Assembly: GCF_016019935.1 (NCBI RefSeq)
Contig: NZ_JAECMT010000002.1
Location: 372,001-436,000, forward strand
Direction: 5' to 3'
Origin: Paenibacillus sp. GSMTC-2017
GTDB taxonomy: Bacteria > Bacillota > Bacilli > Paenibacillales > Paenibacillaceae
DNA length: 64,000 bases
The notes below the pieces were generated by a model. It was not told the origin of the DNA. It did not search any database and was given only the letters and a program-made list of their open reading frames with translations. Made by a program: the position numbers and the translations under genes. Positions 55,632-63,463 of the stretch are shown one piece after another. Every line of letters starts with the position of its first letter. The first letter of the stretch is position 1.

Positions 55632-55687
55632 TCCGTTTCCCTCCTCTATATAGCTCATCCTTAAGTTATCCGCTTTAACATGTACAT

Positions 55688-56353
55688 CTATAAGAAGCCA
55701 TGTTCCGCTAAATAAGCTGTTGATAACTTCGAAGTTTCTCCGCGTTTTTGCGATTCTGGTTCTCTGAAGTGAAGTAAATGATCTACATATTTACCGATGA
55801 TGTCACTTTCTATGTTTACAGTTTCGCCTATACGTCTATTTTGAAGAGCTGTTTCGGCTAATGTATGTGGGATTATCGATACTGTAAAGCCATCTTCCGT
55901 CGTATCCACAACAGTTAAACTAATGCCATCGATCGTAACAGAACCTTTTGGGATAATGTAGCGAAGCTGCTTCGGATCTTCTAGCCGAATCGTAAACACA
56001 ACTGCATTAGCATCAACTTTACGTGATAGTACATGTCCTATCCCGTCAACATGACCTTGTACAATATGTCCACCAAATCTGGCGCCAGCTTGCATTGCTC
56101 GTTCTAAATTAATAGGCTCGCCGGTCTTTAGTTCATTCAAACTTGATTTTCGATATGTCTCTGGCATTACATCAACGGAGAAACTTGAGCGGTCAAAAGA
56201 AGTTACCGTTAGACAAACACCATTTACTGCTATACTGTCACCGAGCTTTACATCCTTTGTCACAATAGTTGCTCCTACAGTTATAACCATTGCCTCACCT
56301 TGTCTGGAGACACTTTTTAATCGGCCTACTTCTTCAACTAATCCAGTAAACAT
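55688..56353 (-). CDS. ribE: Riboflavin synthase, alpha type
   Basis: It dismutates two lumazines to riboflavin. Of 221 residues, two homologous barrels are seen: the first starts [11 protein letters not shown] and carries VNGVCLTV, the second carries [10 protein letters not shown], with [13 protein letters not shown] between. A short C-terminal tail SQKRGETSK follows. It lies between ribD and ribBA. Confidence 0.97.
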   Translation of the reverse strand: MFTGLVEEVGRLKSVSRQGEAMVITVGATIVTKDVKLGDSIAVNGVCLTVTSFDRSSFSVDVMPETYRKSSLNELKTGEPINLERAMQAGARFGGHIVQGHVDGIGHVLSRKVDANAVVFTIRLEDPKQLRYIIPKGSVTIDGISLTVVDTTEDGFTVSIIPHTLAETALQNRRIGETVNIESDIIGKYVDHLLHFREPESQKRGETSKLSTAYLAEHGFL

Positions 56354-56375
56354 TTCTTCACTCCTTTCTGCTGAT

Positions 56376-57485
56376 CTATTGGTTCACGTATATTGGATAG
56401 CCAGTGACACAAATATCCTCGCCAGCCATTTCAATTTTCATTTGTCCCAATTGAATTGCTTCACTCATTAGTTTACGTCCGTTAAAAGTGAAGTTTTGCG
56501 GAGCGAGCTGACCTCCAATAATTTTTGGGGCAAAAAATAATATAACTTTATCAATTAGTCCAGCATCAAGCATTGCCCCGTTCAGCTTTCCTCCGCCTTC
56601 AAGGAGGATCGAACCAATTTCATTTTTACCTAGCTCTTTCATTCCATACATGAGATCAACATCCCGTCCATCACCACATACGATAATTTCAACACCAGCA
56701 TCAATTAGTTGACTACGCTTTGCAGGGTCAGCATGACTTGTCGTTAGCACAATCGTCCGTGCCGATCTATCCGTTACAACACGAGATTCTAAAGGCAGTC
56801 TAAGTTTAGAATCGACAATGATTCGTACTGGATCAATAGCTGGTACTGAAGCTCGTGTAGTTAGCAAGGGATCGTCCGCTAGGACTGTACCAATGCCAAC
56901 CATAATGCCTCTATGCTGATGACGCAGCATATGCGTCTGTTCTCTAGCTACAGCACCTGTCACCCACTTGCTGTGTCCCGTTTCAGTCGCAATTTTACCA
57001 TCCAGTGTGCTTGCCGTTTTGAGAGTTACGAATGGTAAAGCACTCGTAATAAATTTGTTGAATTTCTCGTTCATCTGACGTGACTCTGATTCAAGTAAAC
57101 CAACTTCAACAACAATATTATGCTCCTTTAACCGCTGAATCCCTCTTCCTGCAACAACAGGATTTGGATCTGTAGTCGCAACAACAACTCTTGCCGCATT
57201 AGCGGCAATAATTCTATCGCAGCAAGGTGGTGTTTTACCATGATGACTGCAAGGTTCTAATGTAACGTAAACGGTAGCTCCTTCCGCTTCGTCACCTGCC
57301 ATCTTTAAAGCATGTACCTCTGCATGTCCTTCGCCACGTCTCAAATGCGCACCAATGCCAATAATTCTACCGTCTTTCACAACAACACAACCTACTACTG
57401 GGTTAATGTCAGTCTGACCAGAAGCTTTAGCTGCCATGTCAAGAGCAAGTCGCATGTAATACTCATCGTTTAATACATCTAACAA
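56376..57485 (-). CDS. ribD: Bifunctional riboflavin-specific deaminase/reductase
   Basis: A 369-residue enzyme: N-terminal cytidine-deaminase-like domain with GHAEVHAL and PCSHHGKTPPCC (zinc), C-terminal reductase domain with STLDGKIAT and LLEGGGKLNG. The only in-frame initiation codon ahead of the conserved NDEYYMRLALDMA is TTG at 57485. Its GAGGGGG ribosome site lies in the 3' arm of the leader terminator. The ATG at 57455 would drop conserved residues. Confidence 0.96.
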   Translation of the reverse strand: MLDVLNDEYYMRLALDMAAKASGQTDINPVVGCVVVKDGRIIGIGAHLRRGEGHAEVHALKMAGDEAEGATVYVTLEPCSHHGKTPPCCDRIIAANAARVVVATTDPNPVVAGRGIQRLKEHNIVVEVGLLESESRQMNEKFNKFITSALPFVTLKTASTLDGKIATETGHSKWVTGAVAREQTHMLRHQHRGIMVGIGTVLADDPLLTTRASVPAIDPVRIIVDSKLRLPLESRVVTDRSARTIVLTTSHADPAKRSQLIDAGVEIIVCGDGRDVDLMYGMKELGKNEIGSILLEGGGKLNGAMLDAGLIDKVILFFAPKIIGGQLAPQNFTFNGRKLMSEAIQLGQMKIEMAGEDICVTGYPIYVNQ

Positions 57486-57489
57486 AACA

Positions 57490-57527
57490 GAAAAACCCCC
57501 TCACCGGCTTGCTTGCCGACAGGGGGT
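57490..57527 (-). terminator. Terminator of the rib leader, overlapping the ribD ribosome site
   Basis: On the minus strand ACCCCCTGTCGGC pairs with GCCGGTGAGGGGGT (57495-57527), with five T directly after, ending only a few bases before the ribD TTG start. It is the likely expression platform of the FMN riboswitch. Its 3' arm contains the purine-rich ribD ribosome site. Confidence 0.9.
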
Positions 57528-57711
57528 CTTAAGATTGTGAGAACTACGACAGAATTGTTTTTGGTTCTAGATCTCCATTTAGATCACAAATAAACCGCAA
57601 TTACGCAGTTTGAACCAACACAGCTACATTGTCAAAAAAACTTATCCACCTTGTGAAATTACTCACAAGAGAACAAGCTAAAAAGAGCACACGCAGCCTG
57701 CCGAAGCTTCT

Positions 57712-57906
57712 CCTTCTCCCATCCAGACTATACTGTCGGTCCCGGAATTACACCAGGTCCACCGTTCTAACGACTCACTAGAGCAAATTGCTCACAAGAG
57801 CTCATTAGCCCGGGTCACGGACTAACGGAAATGCATATTGTGCGGTTGTCCGCTCCATATTGCATTCCGATCACCGCCGGTTGGGAATCTCACCCTACCC
57901 CGAAGG
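57712..57906 (-). ncRNA. FMN riboswitch (RFN element)
   Basis: Read on the minus strand from 57906, the conserved segments of the RFN aptamer appear in order: CTTCGGGGTAGGGTG, ATTCCCAACCGGCGGT, the GAGTCGTTAGAACGG arm region with CCCGGG, then GGACCGACAGTATAGTCTGGATGGGAGAAGG. It binds FMN and lowers rib operon expression. About 180 bases lie between the aptamer end and the leader terminator, where an antiterminator could form. No tRNA or other RNA gene overlaps it. Confidence 0.96.
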
Positions 57907-57982
57907 AAAGCTAATTATTTATTTTGGTCAATAATGTCCGCTACAAAGCTAAACATTGATGAAATGTTACCATCTAAAAAAT

Positions 57983-58010
57983 AAAAAAGCAAGGATTTTC
58001 ATCGTTGCTT
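57983..58010 (-). terminator. Hairpin with T-run, no gene in front of it
   Basis: On the minus strand AAGCAAcGAT pairs with ATCcTTGCTT across GAAA, with one mismatch, followed by six T. No minus-strand gene lies upstream, since the nearest region encodes a plus-strand gene. It may stop antisense transcription into the rib leader. Confidence 0.4.
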
Positions 58011-58136
58011 CTTTTCAGCTCTAACGATTCGGAAGATATTTGCTTTGATACTTCATTTACTTTAAACCGATTCGAAACCTATTTTGGAAATTTCCGTATT
58101 AAACACCATCTAAACCATTCTGAAAGGATTTGATAT

Positions 58137-58340
58137 ATGAAATACTCCGCAGGCGATGCTAAACTATTCTGCCCCTGTTGTCAAAACGACACTTTTGATA
58201 AAGATTATCGTCAACTCAATTCAAGAGGTGCTTCATTTTTAGGTTTAGATTGGGCTAATAAAAATGCAACCATTCTCGTATGTCAACGTTGTACGCACAT
58301 ATCTTGGTTTATGGATGAAGTATTTGCGACAAGTAACTAA
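58137..58340 (+). CDS. Small zinc-ribbon protein
   Basis: A 67-residue protein with cysteine pairs CPCC (near 12-15) and CQRC (near 49-52), as in a zinc ribbon. AAAGGAT lies nine bases before the ATG. The middle (SRGASFLGLDWANKNATIL) is conserved-looking. Similar short zinc-ribbon proteins are common in Bacillales, but I assign no role. Confidence 0.75.
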   Translation: MKYSAGDAKLFCPCCQNDTFDKDYRQLNSRGASFLGLDWANKNATILVCQRCTHISWFMDEVFATSN

Positions 58341-58373
58341 AAGCCGTATATCATATACAAGGGATTGATGGTA

Positions 58374-58495
58374 ATGAAGAAAAAAATCGAAGCAAGACTG
58401 ACAATGTGTTATACAACCTAGACATATTATTAGAACTTTTGATTTACTTACCTCGCCTACTATTTCGACTATTCAAAGCGATAATTAATACTTAA
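58374..58495 (+). pseudogene. Possible frameshifted micro-gene after the zinc-ribbon gene
   Basis: From ATG at 58374 (AAGGG upstream) the frame stops after 15 codons. A -1 step in the seven-A run (58380-58386) joins it to a frame that runs to a stop at 58493, giving about 40 residues: MKKKNRSKTDNV, then hydrophobic LDILLELLIYLPRLLF and a short tail. The pattern looks like a real small membrane-associated protein. The shift may be a mutation, slippage or a sequence error. Confidence 0.35.
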
Positions 58496-58496
58496 T

Positions 58497-58540
58497 AAAA
58501 ACGCCACCAGCCCAATTATTTCAAGGCTGGTGGCGTTTTT
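58497..58540. terminator. Bidirectional terminator between the small genes and ppiB
   Basis: ACGCCACCAGCC (58501-58512) pairs perfectly with GGCTGGTGGCGT (58525-58536) across a 12-base loop. A and T runs flank it, so it works on both strands. Confidence 0.93.
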
Positions 58541-58606
58541 GTTCAAATGGAATTTTTCCATCTCGATTAAAAGCACAATTACAAATGTATAACTACATTC
58601 GTAATA

Positions 58607-59038
58607 TTACCCGTTCGACACTTCAACAGTTTCCATTTTATCTCCATTTTTAAGCGCGTCAACAAATTCCATACCTTTTGTTACTTTGCCGAACACAGTG
58701 TGTCCGCCATCAAGGTGTGGTTGTGGTTGGTAACAAATATAGAACTGGCTACCTCCAGTGTTGCGTCCAGCATGTGCCATAGCAAGAGTGCCACGCTCAT
58801 GTTTGTTAGGGTTGATTTCACAGTTGATTGTGTAACCAGGGCCACCTGCTCCGCTACCATTCGGGCATCCGCCTTGAGCAACGAAACCTGGAATAACGCG
58901 GTGGAAAGACAAGCCATTGTAGAAACCATCGTTTACTAGCTTCTCAAAGTTTGCTACCGTATTTGGAGCATCTGTATCGAACAAGTCCAAATGAACTTCT
59001 CCGCCGTTTGCTAATTTAATTTTTGCTTGTTTTGCCAT
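58607..59038 (-). CDS. ppiB: Peptidyl-prolyl cis-trans isomerase, cyclophilin type
   Basis: A cytoplasmic prolyl isomerase of 143 residues with no signal peptide. The cyclophilin core [13 protein letters not shown] (with catalytic arginine), [21 protein letters not shown] and [11 protein letters not shown] is present. B. subtilis also has ppiB just beside lysA. It lies 51 bases after lysA. Confidence 0.97.
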   Translation of the reverse strand: MAKQAKIKLANGGEVHLDLFDTDAPNTVANFEKLVNDGFYNGLSFHRVIPGFVAQGGCPNGSGAGGPGYTINCEINPNKHERGTLAMAHAGRNTGGSQFYICYQPQPHLDGGHTVFGKVTKGMEFVDALKNGDKMETVEVSNG

Positions 59039-59089
59039 TTTGCATCTACCTCTCTTTTTCCGAATAGTACTACGTTACCAATTTTGCTC

Positions 59090-60421
59090 TTACTTCGCAA
59101 GTGTGGATTTTTGTAGTCTTGCCGGAATGACATCATTGCACACAATATTGTCCAGAGATTCACGCTTAACAGCAAGGTCAGCTACACCATCTTTTACGAA
59201 TACGACTGCTGGGCGACGAATACGGTTATAGTTGCTCGCCATTGCATAGTTATAAGCGCCTGTGCAGAATACAGCTAACAAATCTCCGCTTTCAGCTTTT
59301 GGAAGTTCAAGATCCCAAATTAACATATCACCGCTTTCACAGCACTTTCCTGCGATAGAAACCGTTTCTTCTGTAGCATCATTAGCACGATTAGCCAAAA
59401 TCGCTTCATATCGTGATTGGTAAAGCGCTGGACGCGGATTATCAGTCATACCGCCATCAACAGCAATGTATTTACGAACGCCTGGAATGTGCTTGCTTGT
59501 CCCAACTGTGTATAGTGTTGTTCCTGCATCACCGACCATACTCCGACCTGGTTCTACCCAAATTTCTGGCAACGGAAAGTCAGCATTTGTGAAATTAGTT
59601 TTGATCGCACCTGTAATTGCACCAACATAATCACTTATAGGAAGCGGAGTATCTCCGTCTACATAACGAATACCAAAACCTCCGCCGAGGTTGATAACTT
59701 TAAACGTTAAACCAAGCTCATCACGAATTGCAACTGCAAATGCAGAAACTTTATCTACTGCCATACGGAAACCTTCTACTTCAAAGATTTGAGAACCGAT
59801 ATGGGAATGTACACCAAGTACGATAAGGTTTGAAAGGCTCATTGCTGTTTGGATCGCTTGTTTCGCTGAACCGTTGCCCAAATCGAATCCAAACTTGGAA
59901 TCTTGTTGGCCTGTTGAAATATAGTCATGTGTATGTGCTTCTACACCTGGTGTAATACGAAGAAGAATATTCACTTTTTTACCTTTGTCGCCAGCTAAAG
60001 CGTTTAGAAGATCAAGCTCATTGAAGTTGTCCACTACAAAACAGCCTATACCTGCATCTAATGCCATATTGATCTCGTCAGGAGTTTTGTTATTGCCATG
60101 GAAGTGAATGCGCTCCACAGGGAAACCTGCTTGCAATGCTGTATAAAGTTCGCCGTCAGATACTACGTCAAGCGATAAACCTTCTTGTTCAGCAATCGCG
60201 CACATTGCCATAACACTAAATGCTTTACTTGCATAGGCTACTTGAAATTTCAATCCAGATGCTTTAAAAGCTTCTACATATTCGCTTGCACGCTTGCGAA
60301 TAAGCGCTTCGTCGACAATATATAGCGGTGTGCCGAACTGCCCTGCCAAATCGGTTACGTCACAACCACCGATCTCTAAATGACCTTTAGTGTTAATGTT
60401 GCTAGTTCCATGTAGAAACAT
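59090..60421 (-). CDS. lysA: Diaminopimelate decarboxylase
   Basis: The PLP enzyme that makes lysine from meso-diaminopimelate. I chose the ATG at 60421 (443 residues, MFLHGTSNIN), with GCGAGGGG upstream. The cofactor lysine is in VAYASKAF (about 67), with HSHIGSQI, GGGFGI and the C-terminal CESGD. spoVAF-lysA adjacency is as in B. subtilis. Confidence 0.97.
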   Translation of the reverse strand: MFLHGTSNINTKGHLEIGGCDVTDLAGQFGTPLYIVDEALIRKRASEYVEAFKASGLKFQVAYASKAFSVMAMCAIAEQEGLSLDVVSDGELYTALQAGFPVERIHFHGNNKTPDEINMALDAGIGCFVVDNFNELDLLNALAGDKGKKVNILLRITPGVEAHTHDYISTGQQDSKFGFDLGNGSAKQAIQTAMSLSNLIVLGVHSHIGSQIFEVEGFRMAVDKVSAFAVAIRDELGLTFKVINLGGGFGIRYVDGDTPLPISDYVGAITGAIKTNFTNADFPLPEIWVEPGRSMVGDAGTTLYTVGTSKHIPGVRKYIAVDGGMTDNPRPALYQSRYEAILANRANDATEETVSIAGKCCESGDMLIWDLELPKAESGDLLAVFCTGAYNYAMASNYNRIRRPAVVFVKDGVADLAVKRESLDNIVCNDVIPARLQKSTLAK

Positions 60422-60549
60422 TGCTACCCCTCGCTTTTCCTCTACCGTTTCGGCAGAACGATTATAGTTTGCATCAATAGCAACAGTATAACGCAAGAGG
60501 AGCGCTTCCGTAATGGATAATTTCACATTTCATTTGTATTTTTGCACAT

Positions 60550-62208
60550 TTACTCCGGATTTGGCATCTTGTCCATCTCTTGCGGGCGTAATATGTTAGG
60601 GCGAGTTCGATTATGCAATACAGGCTGGCGAATAATAATGTTCCAAAGTGCCATTACATCGAACGGGATAACTGGCCACATATAGGGTCTATTCACCGAA
60701 CGCTCATTGACAAGGAAAATCAATATTGCAGTCGTTGTAATGACAAATCCTGCTACATTAAAAGCAGCTACAGCCGTTAACAACAATAACCTAACAATAC
60801 GATTGGCAAGTCCAAGCTCATAACTAGGAGTAGCAAACATACCTATCGCTGCAATCGCCATGTACAAGATGACCTCATTAATGAAAACACCCGTTTTGAC
60901 AGCAATGTCTCCAATCAAAATAGCTGCAACAAGCGACATGGCGGTCGCCAGTGACTTAGGTGTATGCACCGAAGCCATACGCAATAAGTCAACCCCAATC
61001 TCCGCTAATATAAACTGTAAGTAAAGTGGTATTTTACCTGTCTTATTTGGTCCAATAAATTCCAGGATCGCAGGCTTATATTCAGGATGCATGACAAACA
61101 GAAGCCATAACGGCAGCAAAAACAACGATGCGAATATCCCTATAAATCTTACCCATCGCAAATAGGTTCCAATAAATGGAGTCTGCCTATTTTCCTCTGC
61201 GTGCTGCATGAGATCCATATACCCTGTAGGCAAAGTCATCACGCTTGGTGAAGTGTCCACAAAGATCGCAACTGCACCTTCTAGCATATGTGATGCTACT
61301 GTATCCGGACGCTCAGAGTAACGAACAAGCGGGAATGGGCTCCAACCTCGCTTAATGGTTGCTTCCTCCAGTTGCTTATCTGCAAGCGGAAGACCGTCAA
61401 TTTTGACCATTGAGATCTTATCTCTTATGGACTTCAACATTTCCTTATCAACAATATCATCAATATATGCGATACAAACGTCAGTTTGTGTGCGTTCCCC
61501 AACCGTTACTAGCTCATAGCGCAACATCGGATCACGTAATCTACGCCTTACGAGGGATACGTTGACCATTAATGTTTCGATAAACCCGTCACGACTGCCT
61601 CGTACAACTTTCTCTAATGAAGGCTCCTCAAGTCCACGTGCTGGAAAGTTTTTTGCATCAATTTTGATTGCACTTGTCTCTCCATCAATAAAAAAGGCAG
61701 TCGCACCAGACAATACAACATACATTAGTTTATCCCAATCATCTTCGGCCTCAACCTGGGCTGCAGGTACATAGAGGTCTAGGAAGGAATGCAGCACACC
61801 ACTGCTTAAATCTTCTGACTCGAGGTATGTAAGTCGTTTTAAAACCTCAGTCAAAATCTCTTCTTTTGCTAGCCCATTCATACAAAACATAGCTGTACGT
61901 TTCTCACCAAACGTCATTTCTCGTACAACAATGTCAAAGCTAGTCTTATATCCGATCTCATCTTCAAGCCTTTTAAGCACATCATCTAACTTAGATGGAA
62001 TACTTCTTTTCTTCTTGTCATCCTTTTCGGAACTCGATGATGATTTTTGACTACTGGAATGCTCCTTTTGCTCAGAATCAGAACGTTCAGACTCCTCACT
62101 TCGCTTTTGTGACTCTTCTTGACGTTGTTCGTCTGGTATTAACAATACCGATGGAACATTGTTCTCATCATCATTTCCTTGTCCATGTTCATCTTGCCAA
62201 TTACTCAT
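60550..62208 (-). CDS. spoVAF: Spore germination protein SpoVAF (GerA-like)
   Basis: A 552-residue membrane protein of the GerA A-subunit family, thought to help form the SpoVA channel region. The core matches, with GDIAVKTGVFINEVILYMA and PSYELGLANR. The first 70 residues are a low-complexity hydrophilic tail rich in Ser, Glu and Lys (for example SSSQKSSSSSEKDDKKKR) that I would not expect in B. subtilis SpoVAF. Five or so membrane segments are in the C-terminal half. Confidence 0.93.
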   Translation of the reverse strand: MSNWQDEHGQGNDDENNVPSVLLIPDEQRQEESQKRSEESERSDSEQKEHSSSQKSSSSSEKDDKKKRSIPSKLDDVLKRLEDEIGYKTSFDIVVREMTFGEKRTAMFCMNGLAKEEILTEVLKRLTYLESEDLSSGVLHSFLDLYVPAAQVEAEDDWDKLMYVVLSGATAFFIDGETSAIKIDAKNFPARGLEEPSLEKVVRGSRDGFIETLMVNVSLVRRRLRDPMLRYELVTVGERTQTDVCIAYIDDIVDKEMLKSIRDKISMVKIDGLPLADKQLEEATIKRGWSPFPLVRYSERPDTVASHMLEGAVAIFVDTSPSVMTLPTGYMDLMQHAEENRQTPFIGTYLRWVRFIGIFASLFLLPLWLLFVMHPEYKPAILEFIGPNKTGKIPLYLQFILAEIGVDLLRMASVHTPKSLATAMSLVAAILIGDIAVKTGVFINEVILYMAIAAIGMFATPSYELGLANRIVRLLLLTAVAAFNVAGFVITTTAILIFLVNERSVNRPYMWPVIPFDVMALWNIIIRQPVLHNRTRPNILRPQEMDKMPNPE

Positions 62209-62242
62209 AAGATGGTCACCCCATTCATGTTAAACTATAAAA

Positions 62243-62671
62243 TTACCACTGGAATACGAGCCAATCGAATAGTGATCCAAGTGTCTTACCCAACACCATT
62301 GCCATAACTAAACTTGCTATAAATTTCGAAAGCTTCATTCGCTTAGCGAGAATAGGCAACACATTCATTACTTCAGTTAAAGCAGCAGCAAGCATACCTA
62401 CGAATAGTCCATCAAATAGACCTATGATACTAATCAAACTTAGACTCTGTAAGCTAAATTTCCAATCCATAAAATCCGCAAAAGTCCAATAAAGTGATCC
62501 GCTAACGATAGCTGTTTCAAACCATTTGGACATCCTGTAAGCTCTAGCAAGTTGGGCTAGTCTTGGTATCAGATCAAATACGATCAGAAGTGCAACTAAC
62601 CCACTTCCTACTGCTAGCCCCCCTGCAAGCCCCAATATTGCAATGAACAAATTAGTCGCTAGTTCAATCAT
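62243..62671 (-). CDS. spoVAB: Stage V sporulation protein AB
   Basis: A 142-residue membrane protein with about four hydrophobic segments, matching the roughly 141 residues of B. subtilis SpoVAB. The pattern FIAILGLAGGLAVGSG and LFDGLFVGMLAAALTEVMNV is typical. I chose the ATG at 62671, which overlaps the spoVAA stop by 8 bases; no strong ribosome site is seen, so translation is probably coupled. A longer reading from 62767 overlaps spoVAA fully. Confidence 0.87.
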   Translation of the reverse strand: MIELATNLFIAILGLAGGLAVGSGLVALLIVFDLIPRLAQLARAYRMSKWFETAIVSGSLYWTFADFMDWKFSLQSLSLISIIGLFDGLFVGMLAAALTEVMNVLPILAKRMKLSKFIASLVMAMVLGKTLGSLFDWLVFQW

Positions 62672-63314
62672 ATGGACCATCATCTTGTTGGTTGTAATGA
62701 TTTTTTTTTCGCATTTCATCTGCAATAACATAATCATTAACGTTTTCTTGATATCTAAACAACTCAACTTCTAATGGATTAGGCTCTTCATTGAATCGTT
62801 TCTTAAAGATATGGTTAAAAAAAAGCACCATCCCAAGGCCAATGCCAATCGAATACGGTATCTGGAACCAAAGTGGATGATCTTCCCGCTCCCCTGTAAT
62901 GAGCTCAACTATTCGAATATGAACATCCTTCATATTCACATCTGTGTGAAAGTTCATGACAGCAAGTCCCGCACCAAAAAAAAGTAATAGCCACGCTAAC
63001 ACAAGTACAACATATCGCGGCTTTACTGGCTTCTCAGAAACCATAATAAGCACTTGGGGATCACCGTAAGCTTCAACAGTCATATCGGGCGAGAGTTGAC
63101 GTATCGACTTGACGATTTGTAATAAATCGATAACGACCCTGTTTCCATCCGCTTTGCAGTGCTTGTAGAGCACAATTCCATTGAGCTGTTCTTCCATTTC
63201 ATGATCATCTGTCAGTAACCTAGCTACTTGCTTCAAGGAAACCGTTTGTTCCGGTTTAATGTAAATTCTTCTTTTGAGTCGCAGATAAAGGACCGCATGG
63301 CTGGAATCACCCAT
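62664..63314 (-). CDS. spoVAA: Stage V sporulation protein AA
   Basis: A 216-residue protein with a soluble N-terminal half and two membrane segments (about 101-120 and 150-170). It starts MGDSSHAVLYLRLKRR. Family pattern includes GIVLYKHCKADGNRVVIDLLQIV. It is preceded by a sigma-G-type promoter. spoVAB and spoVAF follow directly; spoVAC, spoVAD and spoVAE are not present in between. Confidence 0.9.
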   Translation of the reverse strand: MGDSSHAVLYLRLKRRIYIKPEQTVSLKQVARLLTDDHEMEEQLNGIVLYKHCKADGNRVVIDLLQIVKSIRQLSPDMTVEAYGDPQVLIMVSEKPVKPRYVVLVLAWLLLFFGAGLAVMNFHTDVNMKDVHIRIVELITGEREDHPLWFQIPYSIGIGLGMVLFFNHIFKKRFNEEPNPLEVELFRYQENVNDYVIADEMRKKNHYNQQDDGPYD

Positions 63315-63355
63315 ATGTCATCCTCCCTCCTGCCTATACTTGGTGAGATCTCCAT

Positions 63356-63386
63356 TAGTATGAGACAAGGAGGATAAGGATACTCA
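63356..63386 (-). promoter_or_regulatory. Sigma-G promoter of the spoVA genes
   Basis: On the minus strand TGAGTA (63381-63386) and a perfect CATACTA (63356-63362) are 18 bases apart, fitting the forespore sigma-G consensus. The spoVA operon of B. subtilis is known to be sigma-G dependent. The spoVAA ATG follows about 40 bases on. Confidence 0.8.
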
Positions 63387-63423
63387 GGCAATTTCATAAA
63401 ATTTAATAATTAGGCACTCCATG

Positions 63424-63463
63424 ACAAAAAAAAGATCAAACCGCCTATTGGGCGATCTGATCT
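63424..63463 (-). terminator. Terminator of sigF, overlapping its stop codon
   Basis: On the minus strand AGATCAgatCGCC pairs with GGCGgttTGATCT (63433-63463), with seven or eight T after. The 5' arm lies in the last sigF codons, so the terminator overlaps the stop at 63445. Confidence 0.85.
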
